From the NCBI RefSeq assembly GCF_005153485.1, contig NZ_CP039740.1:2979001-3043000 (forward strand): DNA of 64,000 bases. The letters run 5' to 3'. The number at the start of each line of letters is the position of its first letter. Within the stretch, counting starts at the first letter, position 1. The notes beneath the pieces were generated by a model. The model searched no databases. It saw only the letters and a list, made by a program, of their open reading frames with translations, and had not been told where the DNA came from. This stretch comes from Pseudolabrys sp. FHR47. GTDB lineage: Bacteria > Pseudomonadota > Alphaproteobacteria > Rhizobiales > Xanthobacteraceae. Below, piece after piece: positions 1 to 8,691 of the stretch. Both the position numbers and the translations under genes were made by a program.

Positions 1-461
1 GCTTGCGCCCCGCCCGCTTTCAGCTTTTCCGCCGCCTCTCGCACCGCCGCGACGTCGACAGGCTTGCGCACCGTTCCGTCGGCAAGGATACGTTCGTCCA
101 CTTCCAGACGCAGATCGCGATCGGCAATCGGCGTGAAGTCGCCCCACAGGCCCCAGGTCTGCCGGCGGTCCCGGCGGCGCATCTCCAGCACGTCACGGAA
201 GCCGCGTGTGGTGATGACGCCGACCCGCGTGCCCTTGCGCTCCAGCAGCATATTGGTGCCGACGGTGGTGCCGTGGACAATGGAATCGAAGCTGCGCACG
301 TCGCCGAGCGCTTCGAGACCCTGCATAAAGCCGGCTGCCTCATTGCCACGGTTCGACGGCACCTTGGCCGTGCGGAACGCGCGCGCGGTTTCGTCGAACA
401 GAAACAGATCCGTGAAGGTGCCACCCACGTCGACGCCGACGATCGGTTTACGCGCGCTCAT
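1..461 (-). CDS. hyuA: Hydantoinase/oxoprolinase subunit A, N-terminal part (partial at window edge)
   Basis: The first about 153 residues of a HyuA-type ATP-dependent hydantoinase/5-oxoprolinase subunit; the rest lies beyond the left edge. Near the N-terminus is the phosphate-binding motif VGVDVGGTFTDLF of the ASKHA-like fold, followed by HGTTVGTNMLLERKG, typical of the family. The ATG at 461 overlaps the stop of hyuB (ATGA), so the two subunits are translationally coupled. The family opens cyclic amides or lactams such as hydantoins, 5-oxoproline and caprolactam, and in some members carboxylates ketones, using ATP. The substrate here cannot be told from sequence. It is the last visible gene of a GntR-controlled transporter operon. 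Confidence 0.9.
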   Translation of the reverse strand, partial: MSARKPIVGVDVGGTFTDLFLFDETARAFRTAKVPSNRGNEAAGFMQGLEALGDVRSFDSIVHGTTVGTNMLLERKGTRVGVITTRGFRDVLEMRRRDRRQTWGLWGDFTPIADRDLRLEVDERILADGTVRKPVDVAAVREAAEKLKAGGAQ

Positions 462-2197
462 GGCTTGGCTCCCTTGCGGAGAGCTTGCGTTCCGGCTTCA
501 TCGACCGCGCCATTCCCAGTCAGAGCGACGCCGTACTTCTCGCGCGCGACCTCCCGCGACACGTAACCCAGCGCAACGTCCCGCGCAACGCGCGACGCTT
601 CCCGCGTCATCGGATCGCCAAAGCCGCCGCCTCCCGGCGTCTCCAGCCTCACGCGCTGGCCCTGTTTGATGCGAACATCCGTGATCTTCGACACAAGTTC
701 GGGCGACTTCTCGCTATTGTCGGTCTGGTAGAAGAAGCGATTGAGCGCCGCTTGCCCGCCGCCGTTGACGCCGAACGGCGCAAACTTTCCGCGCTCACCG
801 AGCAAAAAAACATCGGTGTCACCCTCATTGAGCGCTTCTATTTCATAGACGGCGCCGAGACCGCCACGATGACGGCCAGGTCCGGCCGAATCCGGGCGCA
901 AGGCCCATTGCGTGAACATGATCGGATAGAGCGACTCCAGAATTTCCGCCGGCGGAATCGTGGCGGTCGAAATCGGATTGTTGCCGTGATTGAGGCCGTC
1001 GCCTTCCGGATTGCCGCCGAGGCCGCCGCCGAAGAAGCAGAACATCACCCAGCGCGCACCGTGTTGACGCCAGCCGGCGAGCGACAGCGCGTTGATGGTC
1101 GCATAGGGGCTGCCATTGGCGCGTTCGGGCGCCGCCTTGGCGAAGGCGCCGAACACGGTGTCGATCACACGCAAAATAGTTTCAGTATAGCCACCAACCG
1201 GCTTTGGCGCCTTGACGCCGAGCAATGTCGTGTCGGGGATGACGAATTCGATCGGCGCCAGACAGCCGGCATTGGCGGGGACGTCGGTGAAGAGATGCTT
1301 GAGCGCAACATAGCAGCAAGCCACCGCCGTCGACCGCGCGATATTGAGCGGCCCCCGGCACGGCGGCGCCGAGCGCGAGAAATCGAGCGTCATGCGGTCG
1401 CCTTTGATCGTCAGATCGAGCGCGATGCGCAACGGCTCGTCGGTGACGCCGTCATTGTCGAGGAAATCGTCATACGAATAGGTGCCGTCCGGCAGCGACG
1501 CGACATTGGCGCGCATCAGCGCCTCGGCGCGGTCCGACAACGCGGTCAGCGCGACGGTCACCGTCTCGTCGCCATATTCATCAAGCAGCACATGAACGCG
1601 TTGTTCGCCAAGCTTCAAGGCGTTGAGCTGGCCGTTGAGGTCGCCCCAATTGGATTGCGGCACGCGCGAATTGGCAGCGAGAATATCGGCTATGTCCTGT
1701 CGGAACACGCCGGCGCTGATCAGCTTCACCGGCGGAATGCGGAAACCTTCCTGGAAGCTTTCGGTCGCCTTGGCGTTGAAATTGCCGGGCACATTGCCTC
1801 CGACATCGAGCCAGTGACCGACCGAGGCGAGCCATGCGAAGACCTTGCCGTCGCGCATCACCGGACGGACGAGCCGGAAATCGTTGAGATGCGTGCCGCC
1901 GTCATACGGATCGTTGAAGAGGTACGTGTCGCCCTCTTCAAGACCGCCTTGCGCGGTGACCTTATCGATCACCGCTTTCACGGCGAAGGCCATGGCGCCG
2001 ACGAAGATCGGCAGGCCCGAGGTGCCCTGCACCAAAGTCGCACCGGTCTCGGCATGATAGAGGCCGTGGCAGGCGTCATGCGCCTCGGCGATGATTGGGT
2101 TGAACGCCGAACGGTACAAAGTCGCATCCATCTCGTCTGCGATCTGCACCAGCCGGCCGTTAAGCACGGCCAGCGTCACGGGATCGAGCTTACGCAT
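458..2197 (-). CDS. hyuB: Hydantoinase/oxoprolinase subunit B
   Basis: A 579-residue HyuB-family protein, the usual length for the separate B subunit. It begins MRKLDPVTLAVLNGRL and contains the family hallmark NDPYDGGTHLND around residue 110, plus a Gly-rich C-terminal segment (ETPGGGGFGDP) typical of HyuB. The ATG at 2197 overlaps the stop of the upstream lyase gene (TGATG), so I prefer it to an in-frame start 33 nt upstream. It pairs with HyuA to hydrolyse a cyclic amide or related substrate in the cytoplasm. Its operon mates, a LIV-type ABC importer and a PEP-mutase-family lyase, suggest an imported small lactam, imide or hydantoin rather than glutathione-cycle 5-oxoproline, but this is inference. 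Confidence 0.92.
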   Translation of the reverse strand: MRKLDPVTLAVLNGRLVQIADEMDATLYRSAFNPIIAEAHDACHGLYHAETGATLVQGTSGLPIFVGAMAFAVKAVIDKVTAQGGLEEGDTYLFNDPYDGGTHLNDFRLVRPVMRDGKVFAWLASVGHWLDVGGNVPGNFNAKATESFQEGFRIPPVKLISAGVFRQDIADILAANSRVPQSNWGDLNGQLNALKLGEQRVHVLLDEYGDETVTVALTALSDRAEALMRANVASLPDGTYSYDDFLDNDGVTDEPLRIALDLTIKGDRMTLDFSRSAPPCRGPLNIARSTAVACCYVALKHLFTDVPANAGCLAPIEFVIPDTTLLGVKAPKPVGGYTETILRVIDTVFGAFAKAAPERANGSPYATINALSLAGWRQHGARWVMFCFFGGGLGGNPEGDGLNHGNNPISTATIPPAEILESLYPIMFTQWALRPDSAGPGRHRGGLGAVYEIEALNEGDTDVFLLGERGKFAPFGVNGGGQAALNRFFYQTDNSEKSPELVSKITDVRIKQGQRVRLETPGGGGFGDPMTREASRVARDVALGYVSREVAREKYGVALTGNGAVDEAGTQALRKGAKP

Positions 2198-3081
2198 CAG
2201 TTCCTGCCCGGCTTGTAGTCGGCGTACCATTGTCCGCGTTCGAGCGTTTCCGGCGTGCCGATCAGCTCGTTCAGCGCATTGAAATCGTACATGCGTGGGC
2301 GGAATGCATCGGTCGTGCCCTCGGCCTTCAAGGTCACGTAGAAATCATGGGCGGCCTTCGCCAGCGCCCGCACGATTCCGCCGGGAAAGATCACGAAGGA
2401 AAAGCCGAGCGCCTCGAGCTCGGACGCCGGCAGGATCGGCGTTTTGCCGCCTTCGACCATGTTGGCCATCAGTGGCTGCGTCGTTCCGACGCGCTCGACG
2501 ACCCGCTTGAGCTCGCCGCTCGCGCGCGGCGCCTCGACAAACAGCATGTCGGCGCCGGCTTCGCGGTAGATGCCGACGCGCTCGATCGCACTGTCGAAGC
2601 CTTCAACCGCCACCGCGTCGGTGCGCGCGATGATCAGCGTGTCGCGTGAACGGCGCGAATCGACCGCCGCCTTGATCTTGCCCGCCATTTCCAGTGCCGG
2701 GATCAGCGACTTGTCGTCGAGATGGCCGCAGCGCTTGGGAAAGTCCTGATCCTCGAGCTGGATGCCATTTGCTCCGGCGCGCTCCAGAAGCCGCACCGTG
2801 CGCTCGACGTTGAGAGCGTTGCCGTAGCCGGTATCGGCATCGACCACCAGATGCGCCGAGACGCGATCGCGGATCAGCCCGACCGTCTCGATCGCCTCGC
2901 TCATTGAAACCAGTCCGATGTCCGGACGTCCGAGCCGCGTATAGGCAATCGCGGCGCCCGACACATAGAGCGCCTCGAAGCCCGCCAGCTCGGCGATCAA
3001 CGCCGTCAGCGGATCGTAAACGCCCGGCGCGACGAGGATCGATGGCCGCGACAGACGGGCCCTCAGACTTTCATTCGGCAT
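2197..3081 (-). CDS. Isocitrate lyase / PEP mutase superfamily carbon-carbon lyase
   Basis: A 294-residue TIM-barrel enzyme of the ICL/PEPM superfamily. Visible are the Mg-binding stretch VVDADTGYGN (about residue 80) and the active-site loop PKRCGH (about residue 117) carrying the lyase-type catalytic Cys, which favours lyases (2-methylisocitrate, dimethylmalate, oxaloacetate decarboxylase-like) over phosphonate mutases. It sits 3 nt after livF and overlaps hyuB, inside the transporter operon. A LeuCD-type hydro-lyase is encoded divergently at the operon head. Hydration by LeuCD followed by cleavage of the 2-hydroxy acid by this enzyme would mirror the dimethylmaleate hydratase / dimethylmalate lyase pair of nicotinate fermentation. 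Exact substrate unknown. Confidence 0.88.
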   Translation of the reverse strand: MPNESLRARLSRPSILVAPGVYDPLTALIAELAGFEALYVSGAAIAYTRLGRPDIGLVSMSEAIETVGLIRDRVSAHLVVDADTGYGNALNVERTVRLLERAGANGIQLEDQDFPKRCGHLDDKSLIPALEMAGKIKAAVDSRRSRDTLIIARTDAVAVEGFDSAIERVGIYREAGADMLFVEAPRASGELKRVVERVGTTQPLMANMVEGGKTPILPASELEALGFSFVIFPGGIVRALAKAAHDFYVTLKAEGTTDAFRPRMYDFNALNELIGTPETLERGQWYADYKPGRN

Positions 3082-3084
3082 CGG

Positions 3085-3795
3085 TCATAGTCCCAGGTAA
3101 GTACGTTTAAGCTCCGGATCGGCCGCGATATCCGCCGCCGGTCCCGACATGACGAATTGGCCTTCGGCCAGGATATAAGCCCGATCGGCCACTTCGAGGC
3201 TTTGCACCACGTTCTGCTCGACCAGCATCACCGCAACGCCGTCGGCATGAATGCGCTTGATCAGCGCGAACAGTTCTTCCACCAGCAAGGGCGACAGCCC
3301 GAGCGACGGCTCATCGAGGATCAGCAGCTTCGGCTCGGCCATCAGGCCACGGCCGATGGCGAGCATCTGCTGTTCGCCGCCGGACAAAGTGCCGGCGCGT
3401 TGGGTCATGCGCTCCCTAAGCCGCGGAAAGATCGTGAACACGCGCTCGCGGTTCTGCGCTCGGCGCGGCTTGCCCCGCGCGTAGCTGCCGAGATCGAGAT
3501 TTTCCCGCACCGTCAAATTCGGGAAGACGCGCCGGCCTTCCGGCACATGGATGAGGCCGCGCTCGACAATCGCCGGCGGCTTCTCGCGTTCGATCGCCGC
3601 GCCGTCGAAGCGGATGGTGCCGGTCTTGGCACGCAAGATACCCGACAAGGCGCGGTTGAGCGTCGACTTTCCCACGCCGTTTGAGCCGAGCACGGTGACG
3701 ATCTCGCCGGCATCGACCGTCAGGTCGACGCCGCGCAGAACCTCGGTTTCGCCGTAACCGGCGCGCAGGCCTTCAATGGCGAGCAACGCCGTCAT
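3085..3795 (-). CDS. livF: Branched-chain amino acid-type ABC transporter ATPase LivF
   Basis: A 236-residue ABC ATPase of the LivF clade. It has Walker A GSNGVGKST (about residue 36), signature LSGGEQQM (about residue 140) and Walker B LLILDEP, and ends in the usual RTYLGL. The ATG at 3795 overlaps the livG stop (ATGA). It powers import with LivG, LivH, LivM and the binding protein encoded at 6.5-7.7 kb. All five components lie in one tightly packed operon. LIV-family importers take many substrates besides branched-chain amino acids, including amides, short dicarboxylates and aromatics, so the neighbouring HyuBA and lyase are better guides to the cargo than the family name. Confidence 0.95.
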   Translation of the reverse strand: MTALLAIEGLRAGYGETEVLRGVDLTVDAGEIVTVLGSNGVGKSTLNRALSGILRAKTGTIRFDGAAIEREKPPAIVERGLIHVPEGRRVFPNLTVRENLDLGSYARGKPRRAQNRERVFTIFPRLRERMTQRAGTLSGGEQQMLAIGRGLMAEPKLLILDEPSLGLSPLLVEELFALIKRIHADGVAVMLVEQNVVQSLEVADRAYILAEGQFVMSGPAADIAADPELKRTYLGL

Positions 3796-4541
3796 TGCGA
3801 TGCCCTCGCCAGCCGCGCCGCCGCGCCATGGCCGAGATAGGCCTCGATGACTATGGGGTTGCCGGCCACATCGGCCGGCGCGCCTTCCGCAATCAGACGG
3901 CCTTCCGCCAGCACGAAGACATGTTCGGCAAGGCTCATCACCGCCTGCATGACATGCTCGATCATAAGGACGGTGACGCCGCGGTCGCGCAGACCACGGA
4001 TCACCGGAATGATATCGCGGATTTCGGACGGATTGAGGCCCGCCAGCACTTCGTCGAGCAGCAACAGCTTCGGCTCGGTCGCCAGCGCTTTGGCGAGTTC
4101 GAGCCGCTTGCGCGCGGCCACCGTCAAGGTGTCCGCCGGCGCGTCCAGCAACGCCTCGAGCCCTACCTCGCGGGCGATAGCTTCGGCCGCGGCCATCGCC
4201 GCCTCGCGGCCTGGGTGACGCAGATAGGCGCCAACGCGAATATTCTCGCGCACGGTCAGACCGGCAAAAGGTTGCACGATCTGGAAGGTGCGACCGATGC
4301 CGCGCCGTGCCAGTTTGTGCGACGGTTCTCCGGTCACGTCCCGACCGGCGTAATAGATTTCGCCTTCACTCGGCTTAAGGAAGCCTGAGATCAGCGAAAA
4401 CAAGGTCGTCTTGCCGGCGCCATTCGGTCCGATCAGCGCGGTGATGCCGCCTTCGCGCACGGTCATCGATACACTGCTCAGCGCGAGCAGACCGCCGAAC
4501 CGGCGCGATAGGCCACGGACATCGAGCAAGGCTTCAGTCAT
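3792..4541 (-). CDS. livG: Branched-chain amino acid-type ABC transporter ATPase LivG
   Basis: A 249-residue LivG-clade ABC ATPase. The start MTEALLDVRGLSRRFGG is preferred because it lies 8 nt inside the end of livM, as expected for coupling. Walker A is GPNGAGKT and Walker B LLLLDEV. The C-terminal LivG-specific extension ends in EAYLGHGAAARL. The ABC signature is degenerate: LTVAARKRLELAKAL replaces LSGGQ. From family knowledge this variant is common in one LivG subgroup whose partner LivF keeps the canonical signature, so I do not read it as inactivation. Confidence 0.94.
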   Translation of the reverse strand: MTEALLDVRGLSRRFGGLLALSSVSMTVREGGITALIGPNGAGKTTLFSLISGFLKPSEGEIYYAGRDVTGEPSHKLARRGIGRTFQIVQPFAGLTVRENIRVGAYLRHPGREAAMAAAEAIAREVGLEALLDAPADTLTVAARKRLELAKALATEPKLLLLDEVLAGLNPSEIRDIIPVIRGLRDRGVTVLMIEHVMQAVMSLAEHVFVLAEGRLIAEGAPADVAGNPIVIEAYLGHGAAARLARASQ

Positions 4542-5537
4542 GACGGATCTCCGTCTCCGGAGAATTCGTCGCTTGCGCGGCGCGACCACTGCGTCTGAAC
4601 TTCGCGATCAATGTCTTCCGCAATCCGATGATGCCGCTCGGCGAGAAGCCGACGACGACGATCAGCACCAATCCGAACACGACCAGGTCAAGGCCTGGCG
4701 CATGACCTGTCACGAGCAAGGCGGCTTCGCCCAGCGCCCGCACCACCAGCGCGCCGACCAGCGACCCGAAAATTGTCCCGGCGCCGCCGATGATCGGCGT
4801 CAGCAAGGCTTCAACCGAGATCCAGGTACCGTAGGCGATGCCGGAATCGACGAACAAGAAATACTGCACATAGAAGCAGCCAGCGGCCGCGGTGATGGCA
4901 CCGGAGATGACCATGGCCGCAAGCTTGATCGTTAGCGCATTGACGCCGAGCGCGCGCGCCGCATCCTCGTTCTCGCGCACCGCGATCAGCCAGGCGCCGA
5001 ACCGGGATCGCTCGATCAGCCAAGTGATGACGAGCGTGACTGCGACCAGCGCCAGGATCAGCCAATAGAACACGGCTCGGCTTTGGAACTGCATCGCCGA
5101 GAAGCGCAAGTCGAGATTGACAAGGGTACCGACGCCGCCCCCGTAATCGGCGCCACACTGGCGACGATGCGAAACACCTCGGCGAAAGCCAAGGTGACCA
5201 GCGCAAAATATGAACCGCGCAACCCGGCGCGGAAGGCCAACCAGCCGACGACCGTCCCGACGGCTGCGCCAGCAACAATGCCGCAGCCGAAGGCCGGCCA
5301 GGCATTGACGCCATATTTCACCTGCAGGATCGCGGTGACATAGGCGCCGGTGCCGAAGAAGATGGCATGGCCGAACGAATATTGACCGCCATAGCCGCCA
5401 AGGATATTCCAGCCCTGCCCGGCCAGCGCGATCATCAGCGTCACGACCAGGAAATTTAGCACCACATTCGACTGCACGAACAACGGCACCGCGGCGAGTG
5501 CTGCGATGACAAAAGCGACAGGCACAAGCGATCTCAT
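4534..5537 (-). pseudogene. livM: LivM-type ABC permease with a single-base frameshift
   Basis: The permease begins with ATG at 5537 (MRSLVPVAFVIAALAA), overlapping the livH stop, and reads normally through FRIVASVAPITG. The frame is then lost and LivM sequence resumes one frame over (MQFQSRAVFYWLILALVAV onward) to the stop at 4534. The break is at the C run 5138-5142 on the plus strand, a G run in the gene. One extra base there would restore ITGGGVGTL, the conserved LivM sequence. Everything else, about 330 residues with many hydrophobic helices and the C-terminal GFSPSGIIGLRK, is intact. Either this is a homopolymer sequencing error or a very recent mutation. If real, the importer would be inactive. 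Confidence 0.88.
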
Positions 5538-6406
5538 GCCTTGGCTCCGAACAGGCCCTGCGGGCGCACCAGCAGCACGGCGATGAAAATCAGGAAGATG
5601 CCGACCTGCCCGAGCGAGTCGCCCAGGAACAGGCTCGACATGCTTTCCACAACGCCGATGGCAAGGCCGCCGATCAGCGCGCCGGGCACCGAGCCCATGC
5701 CACCGAGTACGACAATGGTGAAAGCCACGAGGACAAAGGCGTTGCCCGCGCCCGGATTGACGTAATAGGTCGGAATAAGAAGACACGCGGCAATCGCGAC
5801 ACAGGCCGTGCCGAGACCGAAGGTCACGGCATAAATGTGCGCGACATTGATGCCCTGCAGTTGCGCGCCGAGCTTTTCCTTGGCCACCGCTCGGATGGCG
5901 CGTCCGGTGTCGGTCAGGCTCATGAACAGCCACAACGCAACCGCAACGACGAACACCGCGATGAGACCGACCAGCCGCGGCACCGCCAGGAAGGTGAACC
6001 CGAGATTGATAGTTTCAAAGGCGTAGGCGACGTCGATGGTGCGAGTGTCGGCGCGGAAATTGAACAGCAGCGCGTTCTCGATGACGACGGCAAGCCCCAA
6101 GGTCACCAGCAGCATGTTGCGGTCTTCGCCATGCGACGCAGGGCCGATGACGAAACGCTGGATCGCATATCCCAGCGCGAAAAAGACAGGTGCAAGGACA
6201 AATACCGACAAATAAGGGTCGAGGCCGAGCGTCTTGAACGCGAAATAGGCCCCGAACATCGCCGCCGTCAGCATGGCGCCGTGGGCAAAGTTGATAATGT
6301 GCAGAACGCCGTAAATCAGCGTCAGCCCAAGCGCGATCAGCGCATAGACAGCCCCGGTCAGAAGACCGTTGAGCAAAGCGGGAATGAGTATGATGGGCGA
6401 CAGCAC
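5534..6406 (-). CDS. livH: Branched-chain amino acid-type ABC transporter permease LivH
   Basis: A 290-residue membrane protein of the LivH family with about eight hydrophobic segments. It has the typical N-terminal GLTLIYGVLHIINFAHGA and, near the C-terminus, VVLGGMGSVPGALIGG, the cytoplasmic loop contacting the ATPase. Its stop overlaps the livM start (ATGA). It lies 66 nt downstream of the binding-protein gene, with a GC-rich stem-loop in between. Start and length match the family. Confidence 0.95.
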   Translation of the reverse strand: MLSPIILIPALLNGLLTGAVYALIALGLTLIYGVLHIINFAHGAMLTAAMFGAYFAFKTLGLDPYLSVFVLAPVFFALGYAIQRFVIGPASHGEDRNMLLVTLGLAVVIENALLFNFRADTRTIDVAYAFETINLGFTFLAVPRLVGLIAVFVVAVALWLFMSLTDTGRAIRAVAKEKLGAQLQGINVAHIYAVTFGLGTACVAIAACLLIPTYYVNPGAGNAFVLVAFTIVVLGGMGSVPGALIGGLAIGVVESMSSLFLGDSLGQVGIFLIFIAVLLVRPQGLFGAKA

Positions 6407-6420
6407 GATAACGCTTTACG

Positions 6421-6467
6421 CGAGCGGCGGACGGCCCGGTTCCACCCGGGCCGCCCGCGACAGCTCG
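6421..6467. other. Intercistronic stem-loop after the LIV binding-protein gene
   Basis: Between the binding-protein stop and livH the sequence folds on itself: CGGCCCGG (6432-6439) pairs with CCGGGCCG (6446-6453) around a 6-nt loop. GCGG/CCGC extends it across one mismatch, and CGAGC (6421-6425) can pair with GCTCG (6463-6467) at the base. No T-run follows, so it looks more like an mRNA-stabilising or attenuating hairpin than a terminator. It would let binding protein exceed permease. Confidence 0.6.
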
Positions 6468-6472
6468 ATGGA

Positions 6473-7693
6473 TCAGGTGAGTGGGAACATTGGCTTCGCG
6501 TCGGCGAACTTCGCCGGCAGGATCACCTTGATGTCATTACCCTGCACCTGCGTGTTGCACGGCACGGCGCCCTGATTCTGGCCGTTGACGAACTTGGTTG
6601 GTCCGTACGGCATGATGTGACCGCTCCAGGTCGAGCCGGCCAGCGCTTCGGTCAGTTTGGCGCGGTCGGCCGAGGCCGCACGCTCCAGAGCATCGGCCAC
6701 CAGCCCGACGCAGCTGTAGTTGAGATAGACCTCGTAGGTGAAGAATTGGCCCTTCGCCTCGACCTTTTTCTTCAGCGCCTGCGCCTTGTCGCTCAGCGGG
6801 TTGAACCAGTGATTGCAGTCCATGATGCCCTTGGCGGCTTCCGGAAATTCCTTGACGAACTTGTACGACGACGCCGCGCCGCCGAGCACCGAATAGATGC
6901 CCTTCGGCTTGACCTGCTGCTGCTGCATGGTGCGGGCGAGCAGGACGTATTCGTTGTAGTAGTTCGCCGGAATGACGAGGTCCGGGTTCTGCGCCTTGAT
7001 CTTGAGCACGATGGTGTTGAAATCGCGCGTCGGCGTCGGATGCGCAATGGTTTCGATCACCTGGAAGCCCTGCTCGGGCAGTTTCGCGTTCAGGAGCTTG
7101 GCAAGGCCGCTGCCGAAAGCCGAGTCCTCGTGAACGATCATCACGGTCTTGGCCGGCTTGCCGGCGGCGTTGTTGATCGCCACCAGATTTTCCAATGCCG
7201 AGTTGGCGATGACGCCGAAGCCGGGACCGAAGCGGAAAGTGTTCTTCAGGCCGCGGTTCACGATATTGTCGACGACGCCGACGTCGACGACATAGGGCAG
7301 GTCATAGCGCGCCGCCGCTTGCGTCGTGGCCAGACAGATGCCCGAGGCATAGCCGCCGACGATGCAAGCAACGCCCGCCGAGTTCATCTTCTCGACTTCG
7401 GCCGTGCCGCCGGCCGGCGTCGATTGCGCATCACCCGCGACCGGGTCGAGCTTCGCGCCGCCGAGCGACTTGATGCCGCCCGCCGCGTTGATCTCTTCGA
7501 TCGCCAGCATGGCGCCGAGCTGGCCCTGCGTGCCCGAGTAGGACAAGGCGCCGGTGACCGGCTGCAGGATGCCGATCTTCACCGGCGTACCGGCGGCGCG
7601 CAGCACCGACGGCATGGCGATGGCAGCGGTCGCGCCCAACGCGGTGCTGGTGATGAACTGGCGGCGGCTCAGCGGAAATTTCTTCTCAAACAT
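6473..7693 (-). CDS. LIV-type ABC transporter periplasmic substrate-binding protein
   Basis: A 406-residue type-I periplasmic binding protein of the LivK/receptor-ligand-binding family. The chosen ATG at 7693 gives MFEKKFPLSRRQFITSTALG followed by a hydrophobic stretch and an Ala-x-Ala-like site, a twin-arginine export signal. The mature protein starts near GTPVKIGILQPVTGALSYSG, the usual first strand and ligand loop. It captures the cargo for LivHMGF. It overlaps the regulator gene upstream by 8 nt, so regulator and transporter share one transcript. The ligand cannot be assigned, although the LivK-like binding proteins of amide, urea or aromatic-acid importers are comparable in length. Confidence 0.93.
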   Translation of the reverse strand: MFEKKFPLSRRQFITSTALGATAAIAMPSVLRAAGTPVKIGILQPVTGALSYSGTQGQLGAMLAIEEINAAGGIKSLGGAKLDPVAGDAQSTPAGGTAEVEKMNSAGVACIVGGYASGICLATTQAAARYDLPYVVDVGVVDNIVNRGLKNTFRFGPGFGVIANSALENLVAINNAAGKPAKTVMIVHEDSAFGSGLAKLLNAKLPEQGFQVIETIAHPTPTRDFNTIVLKIKAQNPDLVIPANYYNEYVLLARTMQQQQVKPKGIYSVLGGAASSYKFVKEFPEAAKGIMDCNHWFNPLSDKAQALKKKVEAKGQFFTYEVYLNYSCVGLVADALERAASADRAKLTEALAGSTWSGHIMPYGPTKFVNGQNQGAVPCNTQVQGNDIKVILPAKFADAKPMFPLT

Positions 7694-8603
7694 AGTCGCT
7701 CTCCCCTCTTTTCCTGATTTGCCGTTGCGGCCGGGACCCGCCCGCAACGGTCTTGCTGCGTAATGACTTCGCTGTGGCGTCTTTGGTCTTGGACTTGGTC
7801 TTCGCCGGCGCATCGCCCCGGATAACCGGCGACCAGGTTGCCCCGGCCGCGGTGCCGGATCGCACGAGGTCGATCTCGAATGCGTAACGATCGGGCCGGT
7901 ACAGCGCGTGCAGATGTTCGACGCCGCGCTCCTTCTGGTCGTAGACAATGCGGACCAGTTCGATGAGCGGAGAGCCTGTATGAACACCGAGCGCCGCCGC
8001 CACATCGGGACCTGCAAGCGCCGCGCTGATGCGTTGCCGGGCATGGCCGACTTTCACGCCTGCGCGATCGATAAGTTCGAGCAGCGGACGTGACGCCAAT
8101 TCCTGCCGGGAGAAGGTGAGCGAAAGGCTTTCCGGTACATGCGTGGTCAAATAGGAAAACGGCATGCGGTCGACGGAGCGCACGCGCACCGCGCGCTGCA
8201 GCATTTCGCCCGGCCCTGCGGCAAGCGCTTCGGCCACAGCCCCTTCGGCCGGAACGTAATCATAAGAGAGAAGCTTCACCGCCGTGCGGCGGCCCATATC
8301 GGCGAGATTGGCGAGAACGCCGGAAATGTCGGCAGTCATCGGCGCCGGGGCCGGCCGGTAACTCACGCGCGTGCCCGCACTACGGCGGCGCTCGATCAGC
8401 CGCTCGCGTTCAAGCTCGCCCAGCGCGCGTCGGACGGTCACCCGTGACACGCCGTAGAGCGCGGCCAGTTCATTTTCGGTCGCGAGCCGGGTGCCAAAGG
8501 CTGCCGCGCCGCTCAAGATGCGGTCGCGCAGGATCAGATAGACCTGCTTTGCCTTCGCTTCGCCGAGCCAGTCGCGCAAAGTCCGAACTCCCGCCGTGAA
8601 CAC
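7686..8603 (-). CDS. GntR/HutC-family transcriptional regulator with UTRA domain
   Basis: A 305-residue regulator starting at GTG 8603. Residues about 15-85 form a GntR winged helix (LATENELAALYGVSRVTVRR). Residues about 95-255 look like a UTRA effector-binding domain (YEF-like ending YRPDRYAFEIDLVR). Unusually, a Lys/Arg/Thr/Ser-rich tail of about 45 residues follows (KTKSKTKDATAKSLRS), of unknown role, perhaps extra DNA contact. As first gene of the lyase/hydantoinase operon and divergent from leuCD, it probably autoregulates and controls both directions through the intergenic inverted repeat. The effector is probably the substrate or an intermediate. Confidence 0.9.
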   Translation of the reverse strand: MFTAGVRTLRDWLGEAKAKQVYLILRDRILSGAAAFGTRLATENELAALYGVSRVTVRRALGELERERLIERRRSAGTRVSYRPAPAPMTADISGVLANLADMGRRTAVKLLSYDYVPAEGAVAEALAAGPGEMLQRAVRVRSVDRMPFSYLTTHVPESLSLTFSRQELASRPLLELIDRAGVKVGHARQRISAALAGPDVAAALGVHTGSPLIELVRIVYDQKERGVEHLHALYRPDRYAFEIDLVRSGTAAGATWSPVIRGDAPAKTKSKTKDATAKSLRSKTVAGGSRPQRQIRKRGESDYV

Positions 8604-8691
8604 GCCCGTGAGGCGGCCTCTTTACTTGGTATTCTTTAGCATACAATATTGAGGCCGCCCGGCAAGCCTGCCGTTTGCTGCAATTGCGAGC
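8604..8691. promoter_or_regulatory. Divergent promoter/operator between gntR-liv operon and leuCD
   Basis: A perfect 9-bp inverted repeat, GGCGGCCTC (8612-8620) and GAGGCCGCC (8651-8659), brackets 30 nt of AT-rich DNA. Inside, GGTAT and ATACA arms form a second imperfect dyad. TACAAT at 8642-8647 is a plausible -10 for leuC. The position between the GntR regulator and both operons suggests the regulator's binding site; this is inferred, not shown. Confidence 0.55.

Noticed and set aside
3792..4541. Degenerate ABC signature in LivG (LTVAA instead of LSGGQ) as inactivation
   Set aside because: This variant is known in a LivG subgroup, and the rest of the ATPase is intact.
5837..7717. Long plus-strand open frame opposite livH and the binding-protein gene
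   Set aside because: Antisense shadow; the minus-strand genes have strong family motifs and operon overlaps.
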